From Nonomuraea jiangxiensis (lineage in GTDB: Bacteria > Actinomycetota > Actinomycetes > Streptosporangiales > Streptosporangiaceae), in assembly GCF_900099965.1 (NCBI RefSeq), contig NZ_FNDJ01000006.1:205320-269319 (forward strand): DNA of 64,000 bases, given 5' to 3'. Each line of letters starts with the position of its first letter. Position 1 is the first letter of the stretch. Positions 8,387 through 15,407 of the stretch are shown piece after piece. Made by a program: the position numbers and the translations under genes. A model generated the notes under the pieces. That model made no database searches and was not told the origin of the DNA. It saw nothing but the letters and a program-made list of their open reading frames with translations.

Positions 8387-8575
8387 GCCGGAACTCTCAG
8401 TGACGCCCGGCCGCCCTGGGGTCGGGGGCGGAACTCTCAGTGGCGTTCGGCCATGCCAGGGAGGGGCCGGAGCTCTCAGCGGCGCAGCGCCGTGCCGGGG
8501 ACGGGGCCGGGGCCGGACTCTCAGTGGTGCCCGGTCGCGCCGGGGACAGGACCGGACTCAGCGGCGCTGCGCTGT
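8387..8575. repeat. About five degenerate 40-bp tandem repeats after the VOC gene
   Basis: Units containing CGGAACTCTCAG followed by a GGCG..CCGGCCGTGCCGGGG-like stretch recur with CTCAG cores near 8400, 8440, 8479, 8524 and 8561, a period close to 40 bp. The last unit is the 3' end of the VOC gene itself (stop at 8558), so the array copies that gene end. Copies have diverged by point changes and small indels. It fills the 8347-8557 intergenic space. Confidence 0.8.
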
Positions 8576-8956
8576 GCCGGGGGCGGGCTGGAACAGTTCG
8601 ATCAGGTTGCCGGCGGGGTCCGTCAGCAGGATCTGGCGTCCGCCGGGCCCGGTGACCAGGTCGCTGCTGAACGGCAGGCCGGCGGCGCGTAGCCGGGCGA
8701 CCTCGGCGTCCAGGTCCGCGACGATCAGGTGGATGCGGTTGCGGCCCGCGCCGGCGGCCTCGTGCGGGGTGGCGCGGGCGCCGGAGCTGGTGGGGCCGGA
8801 CAGCAGCAGGCGCAGCGGCCCGCGCACCACGTCGGCGAAGGCGGGCGCGGCGCTGAAGTTGACGGTGAAGCCGAGGTGTGTGGTGTAGAAGTCGACGGCC
8901 GCTTGAACGTCGTCGACGATGTAACGGACGCTGGCGACCTGGTCGGTTGCTGTCAT
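8558..8956 (-). CDS. VOC family (glyoxalase/bleomycin-resistance-like) protein
   Basis: A 132-residue single vicinal-oxygen-chelate protein with two beta-alpha-beta-beta-beta modules. Module one starts ASVRYIVDDVQAAVDFY and module two IHLIVADLDAEVARLRAAGLP, ending ILLTDPAGNLIELFQ, the typical C-terminal metal-ligand strand with its glutamate. Such proteins bind or modify small molecules, or give drug resistance. The start overlaps the stop of the ArsR-phosphatase fusion by 4 bases, so both are made from one transcript driven by the ArsR operator at 9752. Its 3' end is the seed of a tandem repeat. Confidence 0.88.
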   Translation of the reverse strand: MTATDQVASVRYIVDDVQAAVDFYTTHLGFTVNFSAAPAFADVVRGPLRLLLSGPTSSGARATPHEAAGAGRNRIHLIVADLDAEVARLRAAGLPFSSDLVTGPGGRQILLTDPAGNLIELFQPAPGTAQRR

Positions 8957-9738
8957 GGCCGGACCTCCCGGGGCGGGACGGGGACGAGGACGGGGAACAG
9001 GACGGGTTGCAGATGCCGGATGCGGGTGTCGATCTCCGCGGCGGTGCGGTCGAACACGGGGTAGCCGCCCTCGCCGGCATCGGCGATGGCGGCCGGGTCG
9101 GGGATGCTCCAGTGCACGCGTCGCGGGTGGCCGTCGAAGTCGGGGCAGACCTCACGGACCTTGTCGCACAGGCTGATCACGTAGTCGAAGCGGCGGCCGA
9201 TCAGCGTGTCCAGGTGCCGGGGGCGCCACCCGGCGAGGTCGATGCCGTATCGCCGGCGCAGCACCTGTGCGGCGTGAGGGTGCAGGCGGGCCCTGGGATG
9301 GCTGCCGGCGCTGGTCACCTCGGCGTGACCGCCGACGCGATGGCGCAGCAGAGCCTCGGCGATGGGTGAGCGGGCGCTGTTACCGGTGCACATGAACAGC
9401 ACGGAGGGCGCCGCGGAGGTCACCGGCTCCCCGGGGGGCACGCGGAGCGCCGGATGCAGGGCGGCACCGGCGTCGGCCAGTGCGTGCGCGCAGCGCTCCA
9501 GGTCCAGGTGGTAGTAGCTGTCGCGGCCGTCGAAGCTGCTGCGGCGGGCGCTGACCAGCCCCGCCGAGCGCAGCAGCCGCAGGTGGTAGGAGACCAGGTT
9601 TTGCGGCTCGCCGACCAGGGTGACGAGCTCCCGCACGCGCAGGTCGCCGCGCGCCAGCTCGCTCAGCAGCCGCCAGCGCACCGGGTGGGCGGCCAGGCGG
9701 ACGAACGGCGGTGGAGCGGATTCGCCGGACGGTGCCAT
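8953..9738 (-). CDS. ArsR-type repressor fused to low-MW phosphatase/arsenate reductase
   Basis: A two-domain protein of 261 residues. Residues 12-80 are an ArsR winged helix (HPVRWRLLSEL, QNLVSYHLRLLRSAGLV). Residues 110-261 are a low-molecular-weight phosphotyrosine-phosphatase fold with the P-loop CTGNSARS (C117 to R123) and the general-acid Asp in SIPDPA. In actinomycetes such fusions are annotated as arsenate reductases or arsenic sensors. The ATG at 9738 is chosen over the GTG at 9747 because a TATTGT -10 box ends 7 bases before it, fitting a leaderless mRNA. An inverted repeat upstream fits autorepression. It heads an operon with the VOC gene. Confidence 0.88.
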   Translation of the reverse strand: MAPSGESAPPPFVRLAAHPVRWRLLSELARGDLRVRELVTLVGEPQNLVSYHLRLLRSAGLVSARRSSFDGRDSYYHLDLERCAHALADAGAALHPALRVPPGEPVTSAAPSVLFMCTGNSARSPIAEALLRHRVGGHAEVTSAGSHPRARLHPHAAQVLRRRYGIDLAGWRPRHLDTLIGRRFDYVISLCDKVREVCPDFDGHPRRVHWSIPDPAAIADAGEGGYPVFDRTAAEIDTRIRHLQPVLFPVLVPVPPREVRP

Positions 9739-9751
9739 GATCGACACAATA

Positions 9752-9769
9752 CATCAAACTGGTTTGATG
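9752..9769 (-). promoter_or_regulatory. ArsR-type operator CATCAAAC-TG-GTTTGATG
   Basis: A perfect 8-bp inverted repeat with a 2-bp centre lies 13 bases before the start of the ArsR-phosphatase gene. A TATTGT -10 box (9746-9751 on the minus strand) and a TTGCAT -35-like box flank it, so the repeat occupies the promoter spacer, the expected place for an ArsR repressor. Confidence 0.65.
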
Positions 9770-9831
9770 CAATAGCCGTCACCGCGCCTCAACGGCCGGC
9801 CCGGTCACCCCGGGGCCGGCCAAGGAGGCGG

Positions 9832-10203
9832 TTACCAGCCGTAGGGACCGAAGCGGCCCCAGGCCACGAACACCGCGATGACGAACAAAACCGCGTTGAC
9901 CACCACTCCGGAGGGCTCCTTGCGGCGGATGTGCGTCCCGGCCGCCAGCACCATGAGGACCGCCAGCCCGGTCGCGGCCGCCGGTGTCAGGACGGCGGCG
10001 ATCCCGGTCGCGGCCGGTACGACCAGCCCGATCGCGCCGAGCACCTCCATCACGCCGATGAACCGCACGGTGGCCTGGGAGTGGTCCTCCACCCACGGAT
10101 ACCTGCCGGCCAGCCGGTCCTTCGGCTGCAGGACCTTCACCAGGCCGGACAGGCCGAACAACAGAGCGAGGATCGCCTGCACGATCCACAGGAAGACGTT
10201 CAT
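9832..10203 (-). CDS. DoxX family membrane protein
   Basis: A 123-residue protein with four hydrophobic spans and the DoxX opening LFGLSGLVKVLQPKD, plus a conserved second span around IGVMEVLGAIGLVVPA. DoxX-like proteins are small quinone/redox-associated or thiosulfate-oxidation membrane subunits; many are of unknown function. It begins one base after the stop of the SnoaL-like gene at 10205, so the two form a transcription unit. The unit is preceded by a promoter element shared with the ECF42/YCII genes, which suggests sigma-dependent control. Confidence 0.88.
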   Translation of the reverse strand: MNVFLWIVQAILALLFGLSGLVKVLQPKDRLAGRYPWVEDHSQATVRFIGVMEVLGAIGLVVPAATGIAAVLTPAAATGLAVLMVLAAGTHIRRKEPSGVVVNAVLFVIAVFVAWGRFGPYGW

Positions 10204-10204
10204 C

Positions 10205-10648
10205 TCAGAGGGTGCCCTCGGGGATCAGGCCGAGCTGCCGCAGCTGCGCGTGAACGTCGACGACCCCCCAGATCTCGGCCACCCGGCCCTCGGCCACGCG
10301 GACGATGAAAATCTCGTCGTACGCGACGGACCTGCCGGTCGGCGCGAGGCCCCTGAACTCGCCCTGGTGGGTCCCGGTGACCCGGTTCCGGTAGACGACC
10401 TTGTCCCCCTCGGTGATCACGTCCTCGACCGCCACGTGGATGTCGGGGAACGCGCGCAGGAGCACCCTCCACACCTGCTTGAGCGCCTCGGTCCCCGCCG
10501 TTTCCATCGGCACGGGCGCGTGGAACACCAGGTCAGGCGCGATGACCTCGTCGATCGTCTTGGCGATGAGCTCCGCGTCGCCGCTGTTGACGGCCTCGTG
10601 GAGGCGCAGGAACGTCTCGTGGACCCCGGTGGACTGGACTGCCGACAT
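10205..10648 (-). CDS. SnoaL-like ester cyclase family protein
   Basis: A 147-residue alpha+beta barrel protein of the NTF2/SnoaL type. Visible are the N-terminal helix pair (LRLHEAVNSGDAELIAKTIDEVI), the FPDIHVAVEDVITEGDKV strand-loop-strand, a GTHQGEFRGLAPTGR loop and the closing IFIVRVAEGRVAEIWGVVD strand. Homologues include polyketide cyclases and many uncharacterised ester-cyclase-like proteins. It leads an operon with DoxX. Its start is 68 bases after a promoter-like element identical in layout to the one before the YCII gene, so it is probably an ECF42 target. Confidence 0.87.
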   Translation of the reverse strand: MSAVQSTGVHETFLRLHEAVNSGDAELIAKTIDEVIAPDLVFHAPVPMETAGTEALKQVWRVLLRAFPDIHVAVEDVITEGDKVVYRNRVTGTHQGEFRGLAPTGRSVAYDEIFIVRVAEGRVAEIWGVVDVHAQLRQLGLIPEGTL

Positions 10649-10715
10649 GTGACTTCTCCTCGGATCGGGATGATCGTGCGTGGCGACCCCACGTCCGGTT
10701 GTCGCTCACATGCAG

Positions 10716-10743
10716 GCGACGAACGAGCATCCGCCCGGGGGAC
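10716..10743 (-). promoter_or_regulatory. Candidate ECF42-type promoter of the SnoaL-DoxX operon
   Basis: On the minus strand GTCCCC is followed after 9 bases by GCTCGTTCGTCGC. The same two blocks with the same 9-base spacing occur at 12293-12320 before the YCII-ECF42 operon. ECF42 promoters are described with a TGTC-type -35 and a CGTC/CGA-type -10, which these blocks resemble. Confidence 0.6.
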
Positions 10744-10760
10744 GGGCCGGGCCGGGGAAA

Positions 10761-11918
10761 TCAGAGCCCTTCGAGCCGCCGGGCCAGGAACCGCCGCTCG
10801 GGGGTCGTGGTGGCCAGTTCGAGCGCCCGGCGGTAGGCGTCCCGGGCCTCGGCGTCCCGGCCCAGCCGGCGCAGCAGCTCGCCGCGGGTCGAGTGGAAGT
10901 AGAGGTAGCCGTCCAGGTCGAGGCGGTCGACGGCGCGCAACGCCGCGGCCGGGTCGCCGGCCTGGGCCAGCGCCACCGCGCGGTTGAGCTCGACCACCGG
11001 CGAGCCGGTCAGCTCGACCAGCCGCCGGTACAGCTCCGCGACCTGCGGCCAGTCGATCCGCTCGCGCGTCTGCAGCGACGCGATCGCGGCCTGGACGACG
11101 TAGGCGCCGCGCCCGCCCAGCGCCAGCGCTCGATCCAGCACCGCCCGCCCCTCCGCGAGCTGGCCCACGTCCCACAACGACCGGTCCTGGTCCTCCAGCA
11201 GCACGAGGTCCTCCCCGGAGAACCGGGCCCGCCGCCGGGCGTGGTGGATCATCATCAGCGCCAGCAGCCCGTACGCCTCCGGCTCCGCCGGCATGAGCGC
11301 GGCGAGCAGCCGCCCCAGGCGGATGGCCTCGGCACCGAGGTCGACCCGGCCCCGGTAGCCCTCGTTGTAGATCAGGTAGATCACGGCCAGCACCGCGTCG
11401 AGACGATCGGGCAGCAGCCGGGCGCCGGGAACCGCGAACGGGATCCCGGCCAGCTTGATCTTGGCCTTCGCGCGGGTCAGGCGCCGCTTCATGGTCTCCT
11501 CGGAGACCAGGAACGCCCGGGCGATCTCGGCGGTCTCCAGCCCCCCGACGGCCCGCAGCGTGAGCGCCACCTGCCCCTCCAGCGCCAGCGCCGGATGGCA
11601 GCAGGTGAAGATCAGTTCCAGCCGTTCGTCCTTGATCACGGTGTCGTCGAACTCGTCCATGATGACCTCCGGCACCGGCAGCAGGTGGATCTTCTCGGCC
11701 AGGGTGCGCTCCCGGCGGAGCCGGTCGATGGCCCGGTTGCGGGCCGTCGTCACCAGCCACGCGCCCGGGTTGTCCGGCACGCCCGAGGCGGGCCAGTGCC
11801 GCGCCGCGATCGCGAACGCCTCCTGCGCGGCCTCCTCGGCCAGGTCGAAGTCACGCAGGAACCCGACCAGCGAGGCCACCACCCGGCCCCACTCGTCCCT
11901 GAAGACCTCCTCCAGCAC
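10761..11918 (-). CDS. ECF sigma factor of the ECF42 type with C-terminal TPR-like extension
   Basis: A 385-residue RNA polymerase sigma factor. Region 2 covers about residues 1-75 (WGRVVASLVGFLRDFDLAEE), region 4 about 110-165 with the helix-turn-helix VGGLETAEIARAFLVSEETM. The long C-terminal part (DUF6596/TPR-like, about 180-385) is the mark of ECF42, a group without anti-sigma factors whose C-terminal domain controls activity. The GTG start lies 2 bases after the stop of the YCII gene, a linkage diagnostic for the group. The operon promoter resembles that of the SnoaL-DoxX unit, so the factor probably drives both. Confidence 0.92.
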   Translation of the reverse strand: MLEEVFRDEWGRVVASLVGFLRDFDLAEEAAQEAFAIAARHWPASGVPDNPGAWLVTTARNRAIDRLRRERTLAEKIHLLPVPEVIMDEFDDTVIKDERLELIFTCCHPALALEGQVALTLRAVGGLETAEIARAFLVSEETMKRRLTRAKAKIKLAGIPFAVPGARLLPDRLDAVLAVIYLIYNEGYRGRVDLGAEAIRLGRLLAALMPAEPEAYGLLALMMIHHARRRARFSGEDLVLLEDQDRSLWDVGQLAEGRAVLDRALALGGRGAYVVQAAIASLQTRERIDWPQVAELYRRLVELTGSPVVELNRAVALAQAGDPAAALRAVDRLDLDGYLYFHSTRGELLRRLGRDAEARDAYRRALELATTTPERRFLARRLEGL

Positions 11919-11920
11919 GC

Positions 11921-12259
11921 TCAGCGCCGCACCACCGGCCTGACCTCCACCGTGCCGCCGAGCCGGGCGGCCGGGACGCGCGCGGCCAGCTCGATCGCCT
12001 CGTCCAGATCGGCCGCCTCGATCAGGCAGAGGCCGCCGAGCACCTCCTTGGTGTCCGCGAACGGGCCGTCGGTCATCAGCGTCCGGCCGCCGGACACCCG
12101 CACGGTGGTCGCCGTCTCGGTGGGCTGCAACTGCCCGCCGGCGACGTACCGCTCGTCGTCGGTGAAGGCGAGGAACTCGGCCAGCGCCGCCTCGCGTTCG
12201 GCCTCCGGCAGCGAGTCCGCGTAGCCGGGCGGGGTGTAGATCAGCAAGGCGTACTGCAT
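11921..12259 (-). CDS. YCII-related (DGPF domain) protein, ECF42 partner
   Basis: A 112-residue dimeric alpha+beta-barrel protein. The family tag DGPFADTKE is at residues 64-72, followed by LGGLCLIEAADLDEAIELA. DGPF proteins are the near-universal neighbours and regulatory targets of ECF42 sigma factors; their chemistry is unknown although some YCII homologues hold a His-Asp pair. The ATG at 12259 gives the conserved MQYALLIY start; an upstream in-frame start would add an arginine-rich tail unlike the family. It leads the two-gene operon with the sigma factor. Confidence 0.92.
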   Translation of the reverse strand: MQYALLIYTPPGYADSLPEAEREAALAEFLAFTDDERYVAGGQLQPTETATTVRVSGGRTLMTDGPFADTKEVLGGLCLIEAADLDEAIELAARVPAARLGGTVEVRPVVRR

Positions 12260-12292
12260 CGCGAACCTCCAGGGCAGTGGGCTCTCACCTGC

Positions 12293-12320
12293 GCGACGAA
12301 CGAGCGACCCAGCAGGGGAC
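12293..12320 (-). promoter_or_regulatory. Candidate ECF42-type promoter of the YCII-sigma operon
   Basis: Minus strand GTCCCC, 9 bases, then GCTCGTTCGTCGC; identical in sequence blocks and spacing to the element at 10716-10743. It begins about 34 bases before the YCII start. Autoregulation of the sigma factor through this site is an inference from the match. Confidence 0.6.
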
Positions 12321-12406
12321 AACTCCGGGACCTCATTTTCCGGACAGCCGAGACGTTAGTCGCCGTCCCGGCTCCGGCGCGCACCGAGCCCCCTGGCCCG
12401 CGCGGT

Positions 12407-13267
12407 TCACGTGCAGACGGGGAGCTTCGGGTTGTCGTGGGTGCGTACGGCGGGCAGCCACCCGTAGCCGCCCGGCACGTCGTCGAGCAGCACCCGGAAC
12501 CAGCGGGTCGTGCCCACCCCGGTCTCGTCCTCGACGCGGTCGCCGTCGTACAGGACGCAGTCGGTCCGCAGCACGTCGCCGTGCCAGACGCGGTGTGCCA
12601 CCACGTTGCCCGCGGCGTACTTGAGGCGCGGATCGCGGGCCAGGCCCATGCTGCAGGCGGGTATGCGCTCGGCACGGGTCCGGCAACCCTGCTCGACGTT
12701 GTAGACCCGTACGGTGGACACGGGCAGGGCGCCCGGACTGCTTTCCGAGATCGTCGGGGCATTGTCCCCGGAGGCCGTGTTGAACACGACGAAGGCGGCG
12801 ACACCCGCGACGACCAGGACGGTGGCGGCCACGGCGGCCACCGGGACGCGCCGGCCACCCGCCCGGAGCGGCCACCCGCGCCGGCCCGCGACCCCGTCGG
12901 GAAGCCCCTTCCCCGTCCTGCCGTCCGCGGGCCGCATCGGCTCCCCGCCCGCGGCCGGATCGGTCTCGGGCCCGGCGGCCTCGGGCGACCCGCTGTCGGC
13001 CTCGTCCCAGGGGGCGGCCTGGTCGGACCGCGCGGAGTCTGCCAGCGCCCACAGCCGGTGCAAGTCACGCAGTTCGTCGCTGGTGGCGCCGCACGCCTTG
13101 GCGAAAGCGTGCACCGGCCCGTAGGCCGTCGGCACCTTGGCCCCCGAACAGTAGCGGTGCAGGCTCGATCGGCTGACGCCGGTCTGCCTGGACAGCTCTT
13201 CGAAACTCGCCCCCGCGCGTTCTTTGAGCATCCGTAACCGTGCGGCGAATCGCTGAGCGTCAGTCAT
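12407..13267 (-). CDS. Membrane-anchored XRE-family helix-turn-helix protein with SH3-like tail
   Basis: A 286-residue protein from the ATG at 13267. Residues 5-70 form an XRE helix-turn-helix (FEELSRQTGVSRSSLHRYCSG). A long Pro/Gly/Asp-rich linker leads to one transmembrane span near residue 150 (VPVAAVAATVLVVAGVAAFV), then an extracellular domain with four cysteines and an SH3-like ending RWFRVLLDDVPGGYGWLP. This architecture is common and poorly studied in actinomycetes, where a cytoplasmic DNA- or protein-binding part is tied to an outside sensor. It stands alone; the 286-base gap on its 5' side shows no other gene. Confidence 0.85.
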   Translation of the reverse strand: MTDAQRFAARLRMLKERAGASFEELSRQTGVSRSSLHRYCSGAKVPTAYGPVHAFAKACGATSDELRDLHRLWALADSARSDQAAPWDEADSGSPEAAGPETDPAAGGEPMRPADGRTGKGLPDGVAGRRGWPLRAGGRRVPVAAVAATVLVVAGVAAFVVFNTASGDNAPTISESSPGALPVSTVRVYNVEQGCRTRAERIPACSMGLARDPRLKYAAGNVVAHRVWHGDVLRTDCVLYDGDRVEDETGVGTTRWFRVLLDDVPGGYGWLPAVRTHDNPKLPVCT

Positions 13268-13544
13268 CTGCGTCAAGACCCGGATCGCCTTTCAGCCGTG
13301 AGCTGCGCGCCGTCCCACGCATCCCACCGACGTCCCAGCAGCTCAGCCGAACGCGCAGCTCGCAATGGAGAGTGTCGTCCCAGCATCCCATCTCGAGCCG
13401 ATTCCTTGCCAGCGATCAGGGCGTCTTGCCATGGTCGTCCCGTTCATGCCGGCACCGCCACGGGGGCAGGTGCCGGCAGGCCCGCGCCGCGGCCGCACCC
13501 GCCGGCGAAGGGTCCGCCATGAGATCCGCCGAGTGATCGCCGCC

Positions 13545-13575
13545 TCGACAAAAGCGTAACCAGTGGGTTACGCTT
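13545..13575 (+). promoter_or_regulatory. Leaderless promoter and perfect operator of ArsR-SRPBCC operon
   Basis: A perfect inverted repeat AAGCGTAACC-AGTG-GGTTACGCTT spans 13552-13575. A TCGACA -35 box (13545-13550) and a TACGCT -10 box (13569-13574) with 18-base spacing put the transcript start at about 13581, which is the GTG start codon, so the repressor would sit squarely between and over the promoter boxes. Confidence 0.7.
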
Positions 13576-13580
13576 TTCGG

Positions 13581-13943
13581 GTGGATGAGGTGGCAGGGGC
13601 GATCGCGGACCCGGTGCGCCGGGAGATCCTGGTCATGCTGCGCGGCGGCAGGCTCGCGGCAGGGCAGATCGCCGGGCACTTCCAGATCAGCAGGCCGGCC
13701 GTGAGCCGCCACCTGCGCGTGCTCCGGCAGAGCGGGCTGGTGCGTGACGAGCTCGTCGGCAGGCAGCGGCTCTACGAGCTCGACCCCGGGCCGTTCACCG
13801 AGCTCGTCGCCTGGCTCGCCCAGTTCGCCCGGCCCGCCGGCTGGGAGCACCGCCTCGACGCGCTGGAGACAGAGGTTTACCGGACCCGCCGCGAACGTCG
13901 CGCCCAGGGGTCGGCCGATCAAGCAGAGGAGAGCACCGCATGA
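13581..13943 (+). CDS. ArsR/SmtB family regulator of SRPBCC gene
   Basis: A 120-residue winged-helix repressor with the DEVAGAIADPVRREIL opening and recognition segment FQISRPAVSRHLRVLRQSGLV (about residues 40-60), lacking metal-binding cysteines. The family subgroup is that of ArsR proteins paired with SRPBCC (AHSA1) proteins. The GTG at 13581 is preferred over the GTG at 13563, which lies inside the operator; the promoter geometry predicts a leaderless message from 13581. It overlaps the next gene by 4 bases. Confidence 0.88.
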   Translation: MDEVAGAIADPVRREILVMLRGGRLAAGQIAGHFQISRPAVSRHLRVLRQSGLVRDELVGRQRLYELDPGPFTELVAWLAQFARPAGWEHRLDALETEVYRTRRERRAQGSADQAEESTA

Positions 13944-14440
13944 ACCGTCTGCCCACCGGTGAGCTGTTCCGTACCGACGCAGGAAGCGATCTCGTGCTGA
14001 CCCGATCGTTCCGCGCGCCGGTCGAGGACGTGTGGGCCAGCGTCACCGAGCCCGACCGCACGGCTCGCTGGTTCGGGCCGTGGGAGGGCGACGCCGCGCC
14101 AGGCCACATGATCAAGGTACGGATGCTGTTCGAGGACCAGGAGCCGTGGATCGAGATGCGCGTCGACGCGTGCGAGCCGCCCCGGCGACTGGCCCTGTCC
14201 TCGACCGACGAGTTCGGCAGCTGGCACGTCGAGCTGCTGCTGTCCGAGGCCGGCGGGGAGACCCTGCTGCGGTTCGTGCAGCACCTCGACGACGAGGACC
14301 AGATCGGCGAGGTCGGCCCCGGCTGGGATTACTACCTGGACATGCTGGTGGCCGCGCGCGACGGCTCTCCGACGCCGGACTTCGACACCTATTACCCCGC
14401 GATGAAGCCCTACTACGTGGAGCTGTCCACCCGGAAGTGA
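13940..14440 (+). CDS. SRPBCC (AHSA1-like) domain protein
   Basis: A 166-residue START/Bet v1-like lipid- or ligand-binding protein. The N-terminal LTRSFRAPVEDVWASVTEPDRTARWFGPWEGD and the WHVELLLSEAGGETLLRFVQHL strand are typical of the AHSA1 subgroup, which forms a hydrophobic cavity. It overlaps the ArsR gene by 4 bases and is certainly its cotranscribed partner; such pairs are proposed to sense small hydrophobic molecules. The gene ends before a strong hairpin shared with the convergent neighbour. Confidence 0.88.
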   Translation: MNRLPTGELFRTDAGSDLVLTRSFRAPVEDVWASVTEPDRTARWFGPWEGDAAPGHMIKVRMLFEDQEPWIEMRVDACEPPRRLALSSTDEFGSWHVELLLSEAGGETLLRFVQHLDDEDQIGEVGPGWDYYLDMLVAARDGSPTPDFDTYYPAMKPYYVELSTRK

Positions 14441-14456
14441 CGCCACCTCCGGAAAA

Positions 14457-14494
14457 TGCCACGGGGTCGTGCTCCGGAGCACGGCCCCATGGCG
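14457..14494. terminator. Bidirectional hairpin between convergent genes
   Basis: TGCCA-c-GGGG-t-CGTGCTCC pairs with GGAGCACG-g-CCCC-a-TGGC, a nearly perfect 18-bp dyad centred at 14475. It fills the 55-base gap between two converging stop codons. There is no T-run, as is common for high-GC actinomycete terminators. Confidence 0.65.
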
Positions 14495-14495
14495 T

Positions 14496-15407
14496 TCAGT
14501 CGCGGGCGAGGCCGAGCAGCAGGCCGTCGGCGGAGACGGCCGGGCTGCTCGTCAGGAACAGGGGCGTGCCCGCCTCGGGCGCCCGCACCTCGGCGAACAC
14601 CTCGCCCCACACGTCGGCCACGGTCCCGAGCAGCCCGCCGGCCGGCACGGACTCCCCCACCGACACCGCGGGCTCCCACCAGCCGGCCCGCTCGGTGCGC
14701 AGCCAGTGCCAGCCCTCGTGACGGCGGGCCCCGCGGAGCGGCCACGGCTCGCCGTCCAGCACGCCGATCGACCTGGCGAGGTTGGTCAGCCCGGCCAGGT
14801 GGCGGTCGATCGCCGCCCGGTCGAGCAGGCCGTTCTGGCCCGACTCGGCGATGATCGCCGGGATGCCGGCGTCGGCCGCCGCCGCGCACGTGCTGCCCGC
14901 CACGGTCCGCGCCGCCGCCGCCTGCCGGACGATGTGCCCGAGCCCGAAGGCCGTGGCGAGCTCCAGCGAGGCGGCCTCGACCGGCGACTCCTCGAAGATG
15001 GTGAACGGTTCGAGCGCCTCCGGCACGTCGCCCGCGTGCATGTCCACCAGGTAGTCGGAGCCGAGGACGAACCTCTCGAACACGTGATGGGCGAGCACCC
15101 GCGTGTAGGTGCCGGCCGGGTCGCCGGGGAAGCTGCGGTTCAGGTTCTCGCCGTCGGGCGGGACCACGAACGGCACCCTGGCCCAGAAGCCCGGCACGTT
15201 CACCACCGGGACGAGGACGATCCGCCCCTTGACGGCGCTCGCGTCGAGGCCGCGGACGAACTCGCGGACGGCGGCTATCGACGCGTACTCGGCGCCATGG
15301 ACGCCGGAGAGCACGGTGAGCCGCGGCCCGTCCTCGCGGCCCTGGACGTCGAAGTAGGGGATGGCGAGGTCGAGCTGAGGGATTTCCAGAGTACGCCGGC
15401 TGATCAT
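14496..15407 (-). CDS. Succinylglutamate desuccinylase/aspartoacylase family protein
   Basis: A 303-residue zinc carboxypeptidase-fold deacylase. The metal site is seen as SGVHGAEYASI (the HxxE motif) and DYLVDMHAGD (second histidine), with the NLNRSFPGD arginine motif of the AstE/AspA family and a C-terminal beta-barrel (VPAGGLLGTVADVWGEV). Members cleave N-acyl amino acids such as N-acetylaspartate. ATG at 15407 overlaps the stop of the alpha/beta hydrolase by 4 bases. It is the last gene of the leftward hydrolase run and could remove N-acyl groups from released acidic amino acids. Confidence 0.88.
   Translation of the reverse strand: MISRRTLEIPQLDLAIPYFDVQGREDGPRLTVLSGVHGAEYASIAAVREFVRGLDASAVKGRIVLVPVVNVPGFWARVPFVVPPDGENLNRSFPGDPAGTYTRVLAHHVFERFVLGSDYLVDMHAGDVPEALEPFTIFEESPVEAASLELATAFGLGHIVRQAAAARTVAGSTCAAAADAGIPAIIAESGQNGLLDRAAIDRHLAGLTNLARSIGVLDGEPWPLRGARRHEGWHWLRTERAGWWEPAVSVGESVPAGGLLGTVADVWGEVFAEVRAPEAGTPLFLTSSPAVSADGLLLGLARD

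Noticed and set aside
8387-8575. CRISPR-like array
   Set aside because: Units are directly adjacent without unique spacers and are degenerate copies of a gene end; no cas genes.
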